A stretch of 64,000 nucleotides of DNA from Albula goreensis (GCA_022829145.1 CM040743.1:3487646-3551645); one strand, 5' to 3'; numbered from the stretch's first letter, positions 50,395 through 62,740 are shown. The notes: generated by a model from the sequence alone, not told the origin. Made by a program: numbers and translations.

Positions 50395-53300
50395 GGACCT
50401 CCCTTACCACAAAATGTTATACAGTGCTTGTCGTAGGTACATATACACATGCATGTAAATATACAAACACACACACACACACAGAGACATACACCCCTGT
50501 TGGACAGCCAGTACAATTCAGACTGAAATACAATCTTGGATCTTTGATTTTCGTCATTTACCCATGAGCGGATCTGTTTCATGTATGTTGGCACACACAC
50601 CATGGCCCTGTTGTCAAGCATTAAAATCCTGTCTCTTTGGGTTAGATCGCCTTGAGCTCAGCGTTCCATCCCCCTCGCCCCGCACCCCCCCCCAAAAACA
50701 TGGCCGCCAAGCGTGTCCTCACATGACCCTTATCAAAAGGCGTATCGAATCCCTGAGTGCTCACACAGTCCCTGCGTGTTAATGGAACCCACAGTAATTA
50801 TCACTAAGGAATAAGTGAACAGGAAGTCAAGGAGCAAACAAAGACCTTTGTTTGGAAATATTAATAAATCAGAATAGGTTATGCTGCTGATGTCTGAAGC
50901 GCTGACAGCCTGGACATTACCCTGCGCAGTGGATTTTCGGGATTCACTAGCCCTACCCTTCAGGATCTGCCTATCTTCATTTTGTTTTCTCCCCCATTCA
51001 TCCCCTCCCTAAGCAGAAATGTTTGACTGGAAATGTGAGTGCTACACCTTATTGGTTCATACATAATGTATTCGAAGGGGGTGAAACTTTTAATCACAGG
51101 TTAGCCAAGGCTAATGAGTCTCAGGGACGGGAATGCTTATATAGAATGAATGTGATTGGTCGATTCCAAAAAAGGGATGAACCAATCGTAGTTGAGTACA
51201 TCCCCTTATTATAATCTCATTACTCACTCCTGAGTTGTCTGTGACATGGTAGAAAGACTGTGGGAGGTGCCGGGGCTGTTTTGACTGAACAGCTATTGGT
51301 GATTTTTTTGTTTTGATTGACATAAACAACACCTTGGGTCACTGTGATGTCACAATTAACTTGGCTACACCTCTCTAGCTCACTTTCTTGGAGCCATTTT
51401 CTATCAGTAGCCAGGGGATTCGGTTTTAACTTTTTTGGGTTGCTTCCATGGTGAAGAGATATATAAAATATAAATATGTGTGGTTCAATCTGTCATCTAG
51501 CTGTCGAGGGTCATCGTACTGTAACAGATCATAAAAAATGACCTCGGCTGACCCTGAACTCTCATGATGGCCAGGTGTCAGGGAATGGCTTATTTCCTGT
51601 GGAAAGATAATCCCTCCCCATGTGAAAACACTGGGGGCGTGTGGTTTTTTTATGCCAAATACGCCGGCTGTGAGCCGGCTGGAAGGAGTTAGCACCCTAT
51701 TTCAGCACCGTATGCCCTGAGTCCCAAGCCACTTCCACCTGCTGCAAACTGACGGGGAAAAAACCATCTGGATGGCAAAACAAAGACAAACCCACGTGGT
51801 AGCAGTGAACAACAAGGGGCAAGGGATTAAAAAATGTTGGCAGATCTCCGAAGATTACTGAATGCACCTCACAGAATTTGGATTGCAATCTGAAAAGTTA
51901 GCAGCGGAACACACATAGTTTTTTGGTCATGCTGTTGCAGACTAATGTGATTCTCATCAATGTGTCAGCTATAGCACCTCGCTAAGCAGATTAGCTAAAC
52001 TGATATGCAGCTACTGTACTAAAGCCATGTCTTCACCTATTCTTGCTGTTCTGCTGCACGTGGATCCCATGGTTTTCTATACAGGCTGATTGTTTATCCA
52101 TTGGTTTCCGTGGTTTACTCCTTCCTCGTCACCTGTGCAATAGGTGGGCATGGAGGACACCGAATCGCATGCACTCAGTGCCAGTGTGCCTCTGCTCCAA
52201 CCAATCACAGCGCCTGCTTTTCGCACCTCTGCTTTGACCAATCACAACTCATTTAACTCATTAAAGTTCAGGGGTTGCAGCTGCTGTTTGAACGGGTAGG
52301 TAATACACAGGAGTGCACAAGGACCGAGTTTGAGAGCAAACGACTGCCATAAACAAACAGCTTCCTCCACGCTGACCAATCAGAGGCAAGGGACTTAGGA
52401 GACCTGACCAATGAGGAAGCATCCTTTGGCGCAGGTAGTGAGGTGTGTATGCACTGGCCTTGGGCATGGTGGGGATGTACAGTATGTAACTGCAGGGAAG
52501 AGAGTTTGCTCGGCCCGTGGATTAAATCTGCAGGGATTACACTCCACAGAGAGCCTAAACTGCATTGCGTAACGCGCGTGGTTAAATACGGTCTTATCTC
52601 CCCCCTGCTTGTGCGATGCAGTGGAAAGTGGAGCAGAGGACACGCTCGGCCGAGGCCTGGCTGAATGAGCTGCGATATTCTGAAGACGGAAAGTCTTCAC
52701 TGCGTACCACAGCTGATAGCCAAACACCAGCTCCAGCCAAACTTACTTCCTGATTCTACATGGGGGGGACTCATCAGACTAAGATATAGATAGGTCAGGA
52801 AGCAGCTCACAGTTCGAGCTGGAAAATTAGCCCCCCGCCCCCTCCATTTGCTCAGTAACTTTACAAAGGATGGCTGTGTGTTATCTGTAATGTATCCAAC
52901 AAAGTTCATCATGAGATGTGGGAAATTGTTTGCGGAAGATGTTAGAATATTGAATATCGCTGTCGAAATAGATATTCACTGACATGTCGGTTTTTTTATG
53001 GACTTTTTAGATTGTTCAAAAACCAAATCATGTGATCTGTCACCTGACAAAAATCCAGCACAGCACCATTGAGTATGGCAATCACTGTTTGATTAGCATG
53101 CCTGTAATTTGAGTTGCAAAAAAAAAAACTGAAGCAACTTCATCACAGGCATAATGCATGTTAAAATATAGCCAGGTGTTTAAATGAGCAGTGTGTCATT
53201 CTAAGTCACTCTGGGTAAGAGAGTCTCCTAAATGTATTACAGAATACCTCCCCTTAAAGAGTTTGGAAAATCAGTGTATGTGTGATTCTGTGCATAAATG

Positions 53301-55800
53301 TTGCATATATTCTGGGATAGATTGTAATATATACACTACACCATGGAGTGGTCAGTTCTGGGCATGCTCAGTGCAGACTGAGAATCTCAGCTCCTCGATG
53401 TGACACAGCAGAGAGTGGAAGGCAGTGTAAAATGGCTTATGGCATATATTAGAGTAAAACACGGCAGCGATAAACTGTAATTCTCCTTGATAAGGGCATC
53501 TGCTCAGCTCTGTGCCGTAACACAACCTAACAGATCCTTTCTGAACACATTCCTGCTTTTCAACAACTCTGAAAATTAACACTGTCTCAGAGAGCGAGAA
53601 AAAGAGAGAGAGAGTTGCCGACATATTGCTATATATTTTAATGCTGCTTTAATTGTAATGTATCGTAATATTATGTAATGTAATGTTTCTACTGCTGTAC
53701 AGTTGGCCATTCCACCCTTGTAAAGGAGACTACACAGCTTAATTTGATTTTTCTGATAAATAAACATTAAAATAATAATAAAAAAGATAGAGGTAGAAAG
53801 AAAAATGAGACAGACAATGAGAGACAGTGAAAAGAGAGATTGAAAGAGTGAGAGAAAGAGTCACCAGTAAGGTTAACCTTCCTCTGTACGGATGCAAACA
53901 CACACATCAATGGAGGCAGTGCTCTTTCAGAGTCACTGTGACCTCTTCCTGATTAGGTCACCAGGTGCATTGTGGGTCGCATGTGCCAGCACAAGGCTCT
54001 TAATTTCATTTTTTTTTTTTTTTTTAACATACATAGATTACAAAAATACATTTTTCTATGCATTTTTTCTTTGGTGCTGCTTGCATAATATACGAAGGGA
54101 CTGAATACCCCCACCCCCTCGGTGAGAAACCGCAGTTCTCTGCTGGCCGTAGAGAGTGGATGTTTGTTCTTGAGAGTTATTTTTCCCCCGCAATGGTCAA
54201 TCTGTTGCGTTCAGAACGGTCCAGCTGGCACCGACAGATCTGCGGCATTACGTCTGAGGAGTTATATCGAGCTCTGCGCGCGGCAGGGTTTGCCGGCGTG
54301 TTCTGCATGCCCTCGGACAGGGGCGTCGTTTGTGCATGGCATGAAATGGCAGTTCCTGTACCTTTCAATCACGGTCAGATTAGAGAACTTTCTTACATCG
54401 ATCAAGTTGATCGATTCCATGTTCATTCAGTAATAACATTACTGCAATAAGCCGAACATTAATTAGTTCTAAAGCTGATATTGATTTTTAGACTGTCCCC
54501 GGCCCCCCACCATATCAAAATTGATACATTTTCCATGACTAAAATCATTGACATTACTACTTTGGCAGCTGATAATTTTGTGGCTAATGTCGCTCAGCCG
54601 TAGCTGAGTTTTTGTGGAAATGATGCTACTGTTCTCCGAAAAGGCCGTTTAAAAATGCACAATTTAAATAAATCACATACATTTTTCCCCTGATTTTTTT
54701 GCTTAAAATAACTTGTTCAGCTAATATGACAAGTAACACCAAGTGCAAATATGGAGGATAACCACTGTCACCAGAGTTAAGTAGACTTGAGGCTACAGTA
54801 AGTGAGGAGATGATGGAGAAGGTGGGGCTCTTGCCAATACTTTAAGACAAACACGGAATAGCAGGAGACTGTTGAAGCAGTGCTTCTCAAACGTCGTGTA
54901 TGGAGGTAAATTTCAAAGCAGCGCAGGCCCTCCGCACTTGTTTACGCTGCTGAATGTGCATTTGATTATAATTACTATCTTAACAATATCACGGGGGCTG
55001 GGGGAGAGGGAGGCGCAATTACTCTCTCGGGCGCGCTTTTGTTGATCCATAACGATTACAGTGTTCGTTAATCAGGCCTTCGAGAGAGGGAATCACAGAC
55101 GGTTTATAAGTGAATAATTAATACGCGGAACCGAATGGCACACTCGCGCGCGCCGAACGTAACCTCATCAGCGAAGCTCTTCAGAAGCGTAATTGTCTCG
55201 GGTCCAGGTGTCAATGGCAACTACGTGCATAAAAATACCGATGTTAACGATAGGCTTTTCAGCACCTTAAACGGTACAATCATTCTCCGTTCACGCCCAC
55301 TGCGTATACCTGTTTCATAATACTATTTATAAAAAGCTTTTGACATAATTCGGCAAAAAAATCTTAATATAAGCAGAAATGCTGTTGGTCGTAGATGCAA
55401 TCTGAGACAGACAGCCAGTGTTCTTGTAACTGAACACTGAATCCTACTCTCTCCTGCAAACCACTCCTGAATCTAACATTAATCAAGCAAAGTCATACTT
55501 TCCTTTATGGTTACATGGTTGTAGCAATGTTTAAAATGCTAGCAATTAGTTAAAGTCAAGTCATGGCTCTGTCTTGAAACTTATTATTGATTATGCACAG
55601 GGAGTGAAGTGATACTTTTCTTTCGAGTTGGGAGGTGGCTGGTTACAGATGGCCTCGGATGTAAAATGTTAACAGCAAATTTAATTTGTGATTAATTATT
55701 TTATTAATTGAAAAAATAGTTTGACATCTGTGATGTGACAAAGTGGTGTTTAGCAGGTCTATCTGAATGATGACGATGATGTAATTCATGGAGCTGTTAA

Positions 55801-55884
<84 letters not shown>

Positions 55885-55910
55885 ACACACACACACACAT
55901 ACACACATAT

Positions 55911-55951
<41 letters not shown>

Positions 55952-56396
55952 CTGCTGTGACGAGTCTGAAAGGAGATCAGTTTTTACTTTTATTCCATGT
56001 ACGTTTTGTTGTCATTAAAATGTCATAATAGGCATGTCTGCTGCTGGGACCCAGCCAAACTCACATTTAGCCTCATTATGGGCCAAACGTCTTTTGAAAC
56101 TTATTTTCATTCTAAAACAGACCTGCGTGCCATATTTAGCTTTGCACTTCTGACATGAGAAATGTATTGTGCGCTACGGCTGCATAGCTGTTAGAGTAAT
56201 TGTCAGGGAACAGTTTGTCTGGAAAAACGTTTGCATGTGAATCGTTTGCATCTGACTAACCTGGCGTGCTGTTTCTTCCCCCAGCATCCTGTTTGCAGAC
56301 ATCGTGGGCTTCACCAGCCTGGCTTCCCAGTGCACGGCTCAGGAGCTTGTCAAGCTGCTGAACGAACTCTTCGGGAAATTCGACGAGCTGGCTACG
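43176..56396 (+). CDS. adcy1: Adenylyl cyclase type 1, 5' part (4 coding exons)
   Basis: Membrane-bound adenylyl cyclase that converts ATP to cAMP; type 1 is the calcium/calmodulin-stimulated neuronal form. Exons: 43176-43784, 49138-49287, 49717-49835, 56285-56396; together about 330 residues. The order is a type-specific N-terminus, five membrane helices in exon 1, the sixth in exon 2, the conserved juxtamembrane [14 protein letters not shown], the linker [20 protein letters not shown], and the start of the C1a catalytic domain with FADIVGFT (first metal-binding Asp near residue 298). Similarity is clearly closest to ADCY1 among the nine membrane cyclases ([41 protein letters not shown]). 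The second metal Asp (ILGDCYY exon), the second membrane block and C2 are to the right of the window. Whether it is the a or b fish paralog cannot be told. The donor of exon 3 is duplicated in tandem downstream. Confidence 0.95.
43785..46395 (+). other. adcy1: adcy1 intron 1, left part
   Basis: No exon is visible. It contains a (TTA)n array at 44070-44106 followed by a GTA-rich run to about 44140, and a C-run at 45115-45126. Confidence 0.5.
46399..46770. repeat. 47-bp palindromic minisatellite
   Basis: Eight units; each has the perfect 18-base palindrome CTCTATGGTACCATAGAG (degenerate in the first unit) plus a GTATAAGAAATGCTCCTT spacer. Units alternate between GAGAGTAGTGTTGTATA and GAGCGTAGTGCTGGATA types, so the array also has a higher-order pattern. 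Confidence 0.95.
46771..49064 (+). other. adcy1: adcy1 intron 1, right part
   Basis: Non-coding as far as can be judged. It includes an unusually long unassigned minus-strand open frame (47700-46855) that has no recognisable domain, and a T-run at 48007-48024. Confidence 0.4.
49065..49092. repeat. (CTGT)n microsatellite
   Basis: About six to seven CTGT units, 45 bases before the acceptor of adcy1 coding exon 2; it lies just upstream of the branch-point zone. Confidence 0.9.
49138..49287 (+). CDS. adcy1: adcy1 coding exon 2 (TM6, juxtamembrane)
   Basis: 50 codons, phase 0 to 0. [20 protein letters not shown] is the sixth helix; [20 protein letters not shown] and MEDENEKQ form the helix leading to the C1 domain. 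Acceptor TCTGCAG, donor GTACAC, which runs straight into a CA array. Confidence 0.97.
49290..49500. repeat. (CA)n array in adcy1 intron 2
   Basis: Impure CA with CATACATGCA and AGACACTACA units, starting two bases after the exon 2 boundary. Short CT and CA runs follow at 49533-49580. Confidence 0.95.
49717..49835 (+). CDS. adcy1: adcy1 coding exon 3
   Basis: 39 codons plus two bases: [20 protein letters not shown], then [19 protein letters not shown] and the start of a Ser codon. This is the conserved lead-in to the C1a domain. Acceptor CCTCTCAG, donor GTAAGG at 49836. Reading past the donor gives an immediate TAA. Confidence 0.97.
49822..50220 (+). repeat. Tandem copies of the adcy1 exon 3 donor
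   Basis: Six copies of the last exon bases, the donor and the first intron bases (ACGATAACGTGAG joined to GTAAGGACCTCCCTTACCAC), separated by CA arrays. Exon-intron junction equivalents are after 49835 (used), 49899, 49968, 50034, 50104 and 50194. Copies 2, 3 and 5 have GTCAG in place of GTGAG; every GTAAGG is intact. A seventh, broken copy without the GT is at 50393-50412. Confidence 0.95.
50222..50395. repeat. (CA)n array in adcy1 intron 3
   Basis: CA array with CCTAC, AAACA and CTCA interruptions, continuing the donor-repeat region. Confidence 0.95.
50413..55800 (+). other. adcy1: adcy1 intron 3, main part
   Basis: No exon supported. There is a SINE-tail remnant at 53200-53240 (GTCACTCTGGGTAAGAGAGT, CTCCTAAATG), a GA-rich patch at 53588-53615, a T-run at 54009-54024, and a 130-codon unassigned plus-strand frame at 54058-54450 without recognisable similarity. 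Confidence 0.45.
55802..55946. repeat. (CA)n microsatellite
   Basis: Nearly pure CA of about 145 bases in adcy1 intron 3, 340 bases before exon 4. Confidence 0.97.
56285..56396 (+). CDS. adcy1: adcy1 coding exon 4 (start of C1a)
   Basis: After one base completing Ser, encodes [20 protein letters not shown] and [17 protein letters not shown]. Contains the first metal-binding Asp of the catalytic core and the start of the helix that packs at the C1/C2 interface. Acceptor CCCCCAG, donor GTGAGT; ends in phase 0. This is the last adcy1 exon in the window. Confidence 0.97.
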
Positions 56397-56999
56397 GTGA
56401 GTCCGATTGGTTGTCTGGTCGATTGATTGATCAACAGGAAAAGTTACAAGATACATTAAAAAGTGAAATATGAATATGAATGGCAAAACAAGGGGAGGGT
56501 ATATTGCGGTTGCTCCAGGGACAGATACGCCTGTGGATGGCTGTGGATTGAGGCCCTGTAAGGTGAACTACTGTCATGGTTCCTGCTTTGCTGGGCCATA
56601 TGTAATAGGCATTATTTAATTTTCATTTTATGTACACATTTCACTATTTATTGCTTTAGTGTCTTAATATTAATATTATATATTTTTTGTGTTTAGAGGA
56701 AACAGCAGGTAGAACTTTTGAATGTGTTTTAGTTATACACTGTTTCGGTATTTTTGTGATGTTTTAGCCTGGTGGGTAGAATGAAGGTAGTTTGGGGCGT
56801 GGGGGCAGTGGGTCTATAGGGAGTGTGTTTCTGTTTGCAAACATTAGCAACAGAGCCATGGATGACGGCAGGTTGCTTCACATTTATGTCTGGAGGGTAT
56901 TTCAGCTTCTGCTTCTCCTATTTAATGAGCCCCATGATTTAACGAGCCCCAAAGACTGCGTCCCACTATGAGCTGGTGTAGTGGGGACAAAACTATGAG

Positions 57000-57180
57000 T
57001 GAGTCAGCGTCGAAGAATTCTGCTAATTAGCTAATTGAGCGGGGATAATTGGGTAATTGGTGATGACGGAATCCTGCATGCAGAGGGAGTCCTATTCATG
57101 AGGTCTTTCTGTTAGCTTATCAGATAATATTAATTGGTAATGTCAGTGTTAATTGGGCTTAATTAAATTATGGTTTTACC
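57000..57180. promoter_or_regulatory. Candidate conserved non-coding element
   Basis: Dense homeodomain-type cores (CTAATTAGCTAATTGAG, GGTAATTGG, TTAATTGG, CTTAATTAAA) in adcy1 intron 4. This is a pattern-based guess only. Confidence 0.25.
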
Positions 57181-57714
57181 ACCATAAGGGGGAAGATAGG
57201 CGTAAGACAGGAGGGCGATAGGCTGGAGGTATGGGGGAGACAGGAGGATGATGTGGAGTGGGATTTTGGAGCCACAGTCCTGCAGCTTTGCTCCTTGCCT
57301 TGCGTCACCCCCTCTCCTCTTTCCCAGCTGTCAGTGGAGCCCAGCTGAGCTGTCATGGCTGTGGGTGCAGCTCGTGGGTCTGAGCTTCAGCACCAGACAG
57401 CTGGACAGCACCGGCCGTGGCTCAGAGAGCAGAAGTCTCAGTCTCTGCCCCATGTGGAGCTCTGGGCTTTGTCTTTCAGTTTGTTACAGATGCGTAAAGT
57501 GCACATTTCATACAATGCAGCATTCTTTTATGCATTACTAGGCAATGTATAATTATCAAGTGCTGCCTAGGGAGGGAGGGATTTAGTCAGTAGGGATGTC
57601 AGTATCTCATTGCTCACCAGTGACCCCTGTTGGTCTGTTGAGCACATGCTGTCCAGTCTCCCTGCATTATTTGCACTTGAAAGAAATTTCCTCCTGAAAG
57701 TAAATGAAGTGTGT

Positions 57715-58090
57715 AGTAACACAGTGAACCATAACTCAGTATGGTACTGTACACTGTAAGCTGTAACACAGTACTTCTGTAACACAGTGAGCTGTAACAC
57801 AAAATTCTGTAACTGTGAGCTGTAACACTGCAAGCTGCAACACAGTGCATTGCAATGCAGTATTTTTGTAGCACAGTATTTCCGTAACACAGTGCATTGA
57901 AACGCAGTATTTCTGTAACCCAGTGAGCCATAGTGCAGTATTTCTGCAACACAGTGCATTGTAATGCAATATTTGTGTAACACAGTGAGCTGTAACATGG
58001 TATAACACAGTGAGCTGTTACGCAGTATTTCTGTAACACAGTGCATTGTAATGCAGTATCTTCTGTAACACAGTGAGCTGCAGCGCGGTG
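57715..58090. repeat. Degenerate minisatellite, about 30-bp unit
   Basis: A dozen or so diverged units with TTCTGTAACACAGTG followed by AGCTGTAAC or CATTGTAATGCAG. Frames on the minus strand follow the repeat and are not coding. Confidence 0.85.
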
Positions 58091-58334
58091 TTTGTTGGCG
58101 TGGGCAGATTTAGTGCTGTGCTCACACACACACAGTGTTTGCTAACGCTGAGGCGGAGATTCGTCTGCCTCGGCTCCAGATGAGGAGCTTAAGTTGCCAG
58201 ATGACTGATTGGCAGCCGAATGCTGCTGGCTCCTGGTCAGGCTGGGAAAGTCATCGCTGTGTGGAGAAAGTGGCAGGGACGTGCTGTTCCCGCATCTAAG
58301 CCTCCTCTTCACACGCTTTCCCACTCCATCACAT

Positions 58335-58510
58335 TCTCTCTCTCTCTCTCTCTCTGTCTGCTTCTGTGTCTGTCCTCCCTGCTGTCACTGCTTCACTCTT
58401 TGTTGTCCTTCTCTGTCACTTCTGCCTTTGTCTTTTGCCTTACCTTCCTCTCTTTGTCTATCTTTCCCTCTCACTTTTTAAGTCTGTCTCCCCATCTCTG
58501 TCTTCACAGT
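58335..58510. repeat. CT-rich low-complexity tract
   Basis: A (CT)n run at 58337-58356 and a pyrimidine-rich continuation. Confidence 0.8.
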
Positions 58511-58634
58511 GTGATAAATGACATGTGGGTTTGCCTGCTGATGAACATTTAAGTGCAAAATGACTCAAATCTGTGGATCTGAACGCTGAAACTTTCAGAG
58601 AACATCGCCTTAATATTTACCATCTTATAAGGAG

Positions 58635-59200
58635 GATTATATACAGGCGGTAGCAAAAATAATGGAAAAACTAGACAATATATGAATATGTATTAATGTA
58701 CAAGGAGTTGGGCAGCCGTTTGCCTCTGGAAAAACTAAATTCTCTTTTGGAAAGATGTTATATGAGTTTTGAACTGCTCCAGTACATTTAAGCTGAATGT
58801 GGAAATCTGCTCCACACTATATTCCATATCTTCTAAAAAATATATTAATGCATAGATCTAGCGATAAAGGTGTCCATGGAAGGTGTCTGACTTCATCCTG
58901 TTTTTCATGAAACCGCTCTTAAATCCATTTAGCAGTGTGTATAGTGGCTTGGTATTCCTCTGTTATATTTCTACCATCCAGGGTAATCAATTGACCAAAT
59001 AACTTCCATGATAGACCCATACCATAACAGATCCACAATCATGTTTAATGGCCTGGAACAGACAATAAAGGCTGAATTCTTCCTTAGGCTTTCTCCAAAC
59101 ACAAACCTATCCAGATGAAGCAAAAAAATTTTAAGGACAACACATCAGACCATATACTCTGGTCCAACTCTCAGCCGTCCAGGTTTTGTGTTCATTAAAC
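58635..59200 (-). pseudogene. Decayed Tc1-like transposase
   Basis: Read on the minus strand, fragments match the catalytic domain of Tc1/mariner transposases: KTWTAESWTRVY near 59190-59150, a frame-shifted WSD (the second catalytic Asp region), VWRKPKEEF near 59105-59080, and KHDCGSVMVW near 59045-59015. Stops and frameshifts interrupt it and the DE motif is lost. The DNA-binding half was not found. It is an old insertion in adcy1 intron 4. Confidence 0.85.
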
Positions 59201-59823
59201 CAGGTTACATTTTCATTTCCTATGTATTTTTTTATTTTATTTTATTTTTTCTGCTCTGTTTTTTCTAGGGCACAAAGCTTTTACGTTTTTGTAGTTGTAG
59301 CCATTTGGCCGGCAGATTTTGCGACTTCCTCCCAAAGACCGGGAGGTGTCTGTGCTGTGGCTATAGTCTTTTGGCAGTCTTCTGCATGCAACAGCTTTGC
59401 AGTCAGCACTGATTACGCTCTCTGAAATTTGTATTGATTTTCTCTGTGAATTTGTGATTCTTGGCTCAGCTGAGATTTCACAGGGGAATGAAAAATGTAT
59501 CTTCCTCTGCTCTGACGTGAAAAAAAAAAACACAGGCCGGAGTTTTTCTGCAAACTGTCTTCTGAAAGAATCGCTTTGGTGCATCGAGGATCTGCGGCTT
59601 CTCTGTGAAACGCTAACGCTAGCGCCGGGCCTGTCGTATGTTGGATGTGCTCTCTGTAATTCTCGGTTTCATGAGCTTCAGCTTGCCTGTTAATTTTTTT
59701 TTTCTCACTTTCAAATAGTTTCCCCATGCTAGTAATCTTTTAGAGTCTGTTTCCTCTTTTCTCCTGTTTATCTTCACTTGATGTGTTTCGGTACCTTTGA
59801 ACACCTGCGGATTCTGTATATTC

Positions 59824-59990
59824 ATGGCAGTGATGTGCGTCGGATAGGGAGCTGGGCTCTATCTCTTACACTGCAAGCTAAATTCCTGGATAGGACACTG
59901 CTGTTTTAGCCAAGCCAGATACTCCACCTGCATTGCTTCAGTAAATATCCAGCTGTATAAACGGGTAATAGGTAGTTTCTTTGGGTAAGG
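59824..59990 (+). mobile_element. tRNA-derived SINE, diverged
   Basis: Has the GGATAGGGAGCTGGGCTC head, a decayed B box, GACACTGCTGTTTTAGCC and ATTGCTTCAGTAAATATCCA with GCTGTATAAACGGGTAATAG, in the usual SINE order. Same family as 42040-42220. Confidence 0.75.
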
Positions 59991-60137
59991 ATGTCATTTG
60001 TTTAGTAGTTGAAGTCCTTTTCTTAAATGTAGTTTTACAACAATAACCTCCGCTGTAGATTTAGGTTTTGAGATGTGTACATATGAGCCTGTGAATCCCA
60101 GCTCTATGGTACAGCACACCAGGCCCTCCTGGGTACC

Positions 60138-60235
60138 TCTGTATTTATTTTTAGTTAACGTTTATTTAACCAGGTTTGTCCCATTGAGATTAAAATATAT
60201 TTTACATGAGAGACTAGGGCAATTCCAAGCAAAAC
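60138..60235. mobile_element. Interspersed repeat fragment
   Basis: Contains GTTTATTTAACCAGGTTTGT, CCCATTGAGATTAAAATATA and GAGAGACTAGGGCAATTCCA, a sequence I recognise as recurrent in fish genomes. Its class is uncertain. Confidence 0.5.
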
Positions 60236-60959
60236 ATAAAAGCACTCAACAGAAACAATGACCAGCGGAATGTGTAACATACAAACAAGTTAAAAATGCT
60301 ATCGGTTCCCTGCTAAAGCATTTATTGACAGTCTCCATGTTACAACTGCCGACTTGCGGACAACTCGTACCTGCGAATGGACTGCCATAAAGCCCATTAT
60401 ATTAAAAATTCAAATGAAATGCAATGGTTTGTAGTAACAGATGCACACACTACCTTGTGATGCAGAATGTTTTCATGAGATGTTTTAGGGTATTTGGAAG
60501 TGTTTTATACACATAGAAAGATAAAATATATACTATATAATTAGACAGACAGTTGACTGATGCTAAATACTGGTTCATAATCCGGGGACAGGCTGTACAG
60601 CACCCAGTAAACTCTGTTTCCATGCTCTTGGCAAGAGCTCTACATTCACTGAGAGCACTCCAGGCCTGGCGCTTTAGTTGTTACTGCGTGCAGTTCCCAG
60701 GTGGATGTGTAGGGGGCAGCAGAGGAATCATTTCAGAGAAATGGGGGACTGAAACGGTCCCTGGGGAGCTCCAGTACCCCACGCATCATCAATAACACGG
60801 GAAACAGTACCGATCTGGCCCCGGCTGTACGCACGCGGCGTAGGGAACGGGGAATTGGTATCTGCCATGGATGATCCCTACCCCCTCCCGCTCCACGCCC
60901 AGCCCTTCAGGCAGGCTGGCCTTGGGTAAAGACAATTAAAAGCTGCTAACAGATTGTGA

Positions 60960-61007
<48 letters not shown>

Positions 61008-61860
61008 TCAGAGGCACGTGATTGAGGGTAATCCCCCTGCAGTCCGAGGCGGCTCCCACGGTAAGCCTCGGTCCTCACAGTTCTAGGGAGCACTCTGTAC
61101 CCATCGCTGTGCTGCTCTGTGCTGACCGCCTAAACTCACGCCACGGTGATTAAAAAAAACAAACGGTAATAAAGAAAACGCCAGGACCCGACCAAATCAG
61201 GCTAACTTAATCTCTTTAAGGACCCGCACAATTCAATCAAAACGGACTAGAGTCTTTTTATAAGGGTATTTGGTTATTCTGTCATGGAATTAAAAGAGCA
61301 CATCTGAAAATGGCACATTTCCTTGTCTTCAATAAAATAGGAAATACTCAAAGAAACTGCTGTTCTAATCTAAAGCACAGCTACTATTACCATTATACTT
61401 CGCTGCCCCCAATTCTACATTTTCTTTGGCTATATTGAACTTGTAGGACACACTTCATTTGTGCGAGCTCCATCAAGGCGCGCATGAAGCCGTACCATTT
61501 CCAGTCACACGGGGGTGTAATGAAGGTTGAATGAGAGAGGTGAAAGCTGATGGACAGGGATGAACGCACAGTTAATTTTGCCCGCTCTCCAGCTTCTGCG
61601 ATTCGCTCTCCCGTTTTCCTGGGCGCTGACTGTTTGTGTGCGCTTGTGTATCGGTGCGGGAGCAGCAGAAGCAGATGGATTCAGACACAAGCAGGGCTGA
61701 GATTTATGCCTCGTCTTGTTCGTTAATCACAATGTGTTAAGGAAGAGTTCCACCCCCCACCCCCACCCCCCCATCCCAAACAGCCTTCCTCAAGCCCAAC
61801 GGCAGTTTAAAGTTGTATCCTTTTTTTCTTATTCCTGTGACACGTTGTCTGAGCCTGTTC
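60236..61860 (+). other. adcy1: adcy1 intron 4 segment
   Basis: No exon seen. It includes a (GT)n array at 60965-61006. Confidence 0.5.
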
Positions 61861-61865
61861 AAACC

Positions 61866-62165
61866 TCCATTTCTCCCCCTCTCCCTCTATCTGTCTCTCC
61901 TTCTCTTTCCCTTACCCTCTGTCCTCTCTGTCTGTCTCTCAGTCAATTTTTGTCTTCATCTTTCTCTGTCCTTCCCCTACCTCTTCCATCTCTCTCTCTT
62001 TTTCCTTCGCTCTGCCCCTTGCATCTCTTTCCTTTTCTCTTGCCCCGTTTTCCTGTATGTCCCTCATCCCTTCTTTCTGTACCTCCCCACCTCCCTGTCC
62101 CTCTCTTTCTCCCTCCCTCCCTCTCTCTCTCTGTCTTCCCCACTCTCTCCATTTCTCTCCTCCAG
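61866..62165. repeat. CT-rich low-complexity tract
   Basis: Polypyrimidine stretch of about 300 bases (CTCTCT, CCCTCC, TTTCTC). The long Ser/Leu/Pro frames across it are compositional artefacts. Confidence 0.9.
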
Positions 62166-62569
62166 TGTGGTGTCTCTCATGGACTGAGCCTCCATGATAA
62201 TCAGCAAACTCCCACTGAAGAGGCTGTGTAATGCTTGTCGCTAACGTGTGCCAATGCGCTACGGCGTTGTCCAGATGGACGTAGTTACTGTGGCTCGGTG
62301 ACGGTTAGGGAGTAGGGGTTTGAAGGTCTCAGAGAGGAAGTTGGTCTCATACGATCCCTCTTCCAGGATGTTGAGTCAGTGCCGTGTTACATGGCTCGCT
62401 CGGCCAAAATACCCACACCGCACGTCGCTTTACGCCCCTGATTTAGTCATATCTTTTCTTAGCTGCGCCTCCTTGGAAGATATCTCATAAGTGAACGCTG
62501 CAGTGGTACACATGCTAGCCTCGCTGAAGCTCACAGGTAGGGCCCTCTCTGAGCGGAAGCTGTCCCTGC

Positions 62570-62740
62570 GTGAGTGTTGACTGGTGGTTACCAAGCTGTG
62601 CCGGAGGTTGCAAATTTCACCTGAGCTCCTTCTGTGAAATGTTCCTCTGTATAAATGTATATTGTGAAAACATAAGCTGTGAGAGTCTCTCCCGATGATG
62701 CATGCTAAACACCTGAAATGTACATGTAATGGAAAGAGTT
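62570..62740 (+). mobile_element. tRNA-derived SINE, strongly diverged
   Basis: GGAGGTTGCAAATTTCACCT (decayed B box), CCTCTGTATAAATGTATATT, AACATAAGCTGTGAGAGTCT and ACACCTGAAATGTACATGTA follow the same order as the SINE at 42040. Confidence 0.7.

Noticed and set aside
54058-54450. 130-codon frame in adcy1 intron 3
   Set aside because: No recognisable domain, no splice-site support and no codon pattern like the real exons.
57567-58129. Minus-strand frames of 159 and 171 codons
   Set aside because: They track the degenerate 30-bp minisatellite; overlapping frames are open for the same reason.
61716-62231. 171-codon Ser/Leu/Pro-rich frame
   Set aside because: Follows a polypyrimidine tract in adcy1 intron 4; composition explains the open frame.
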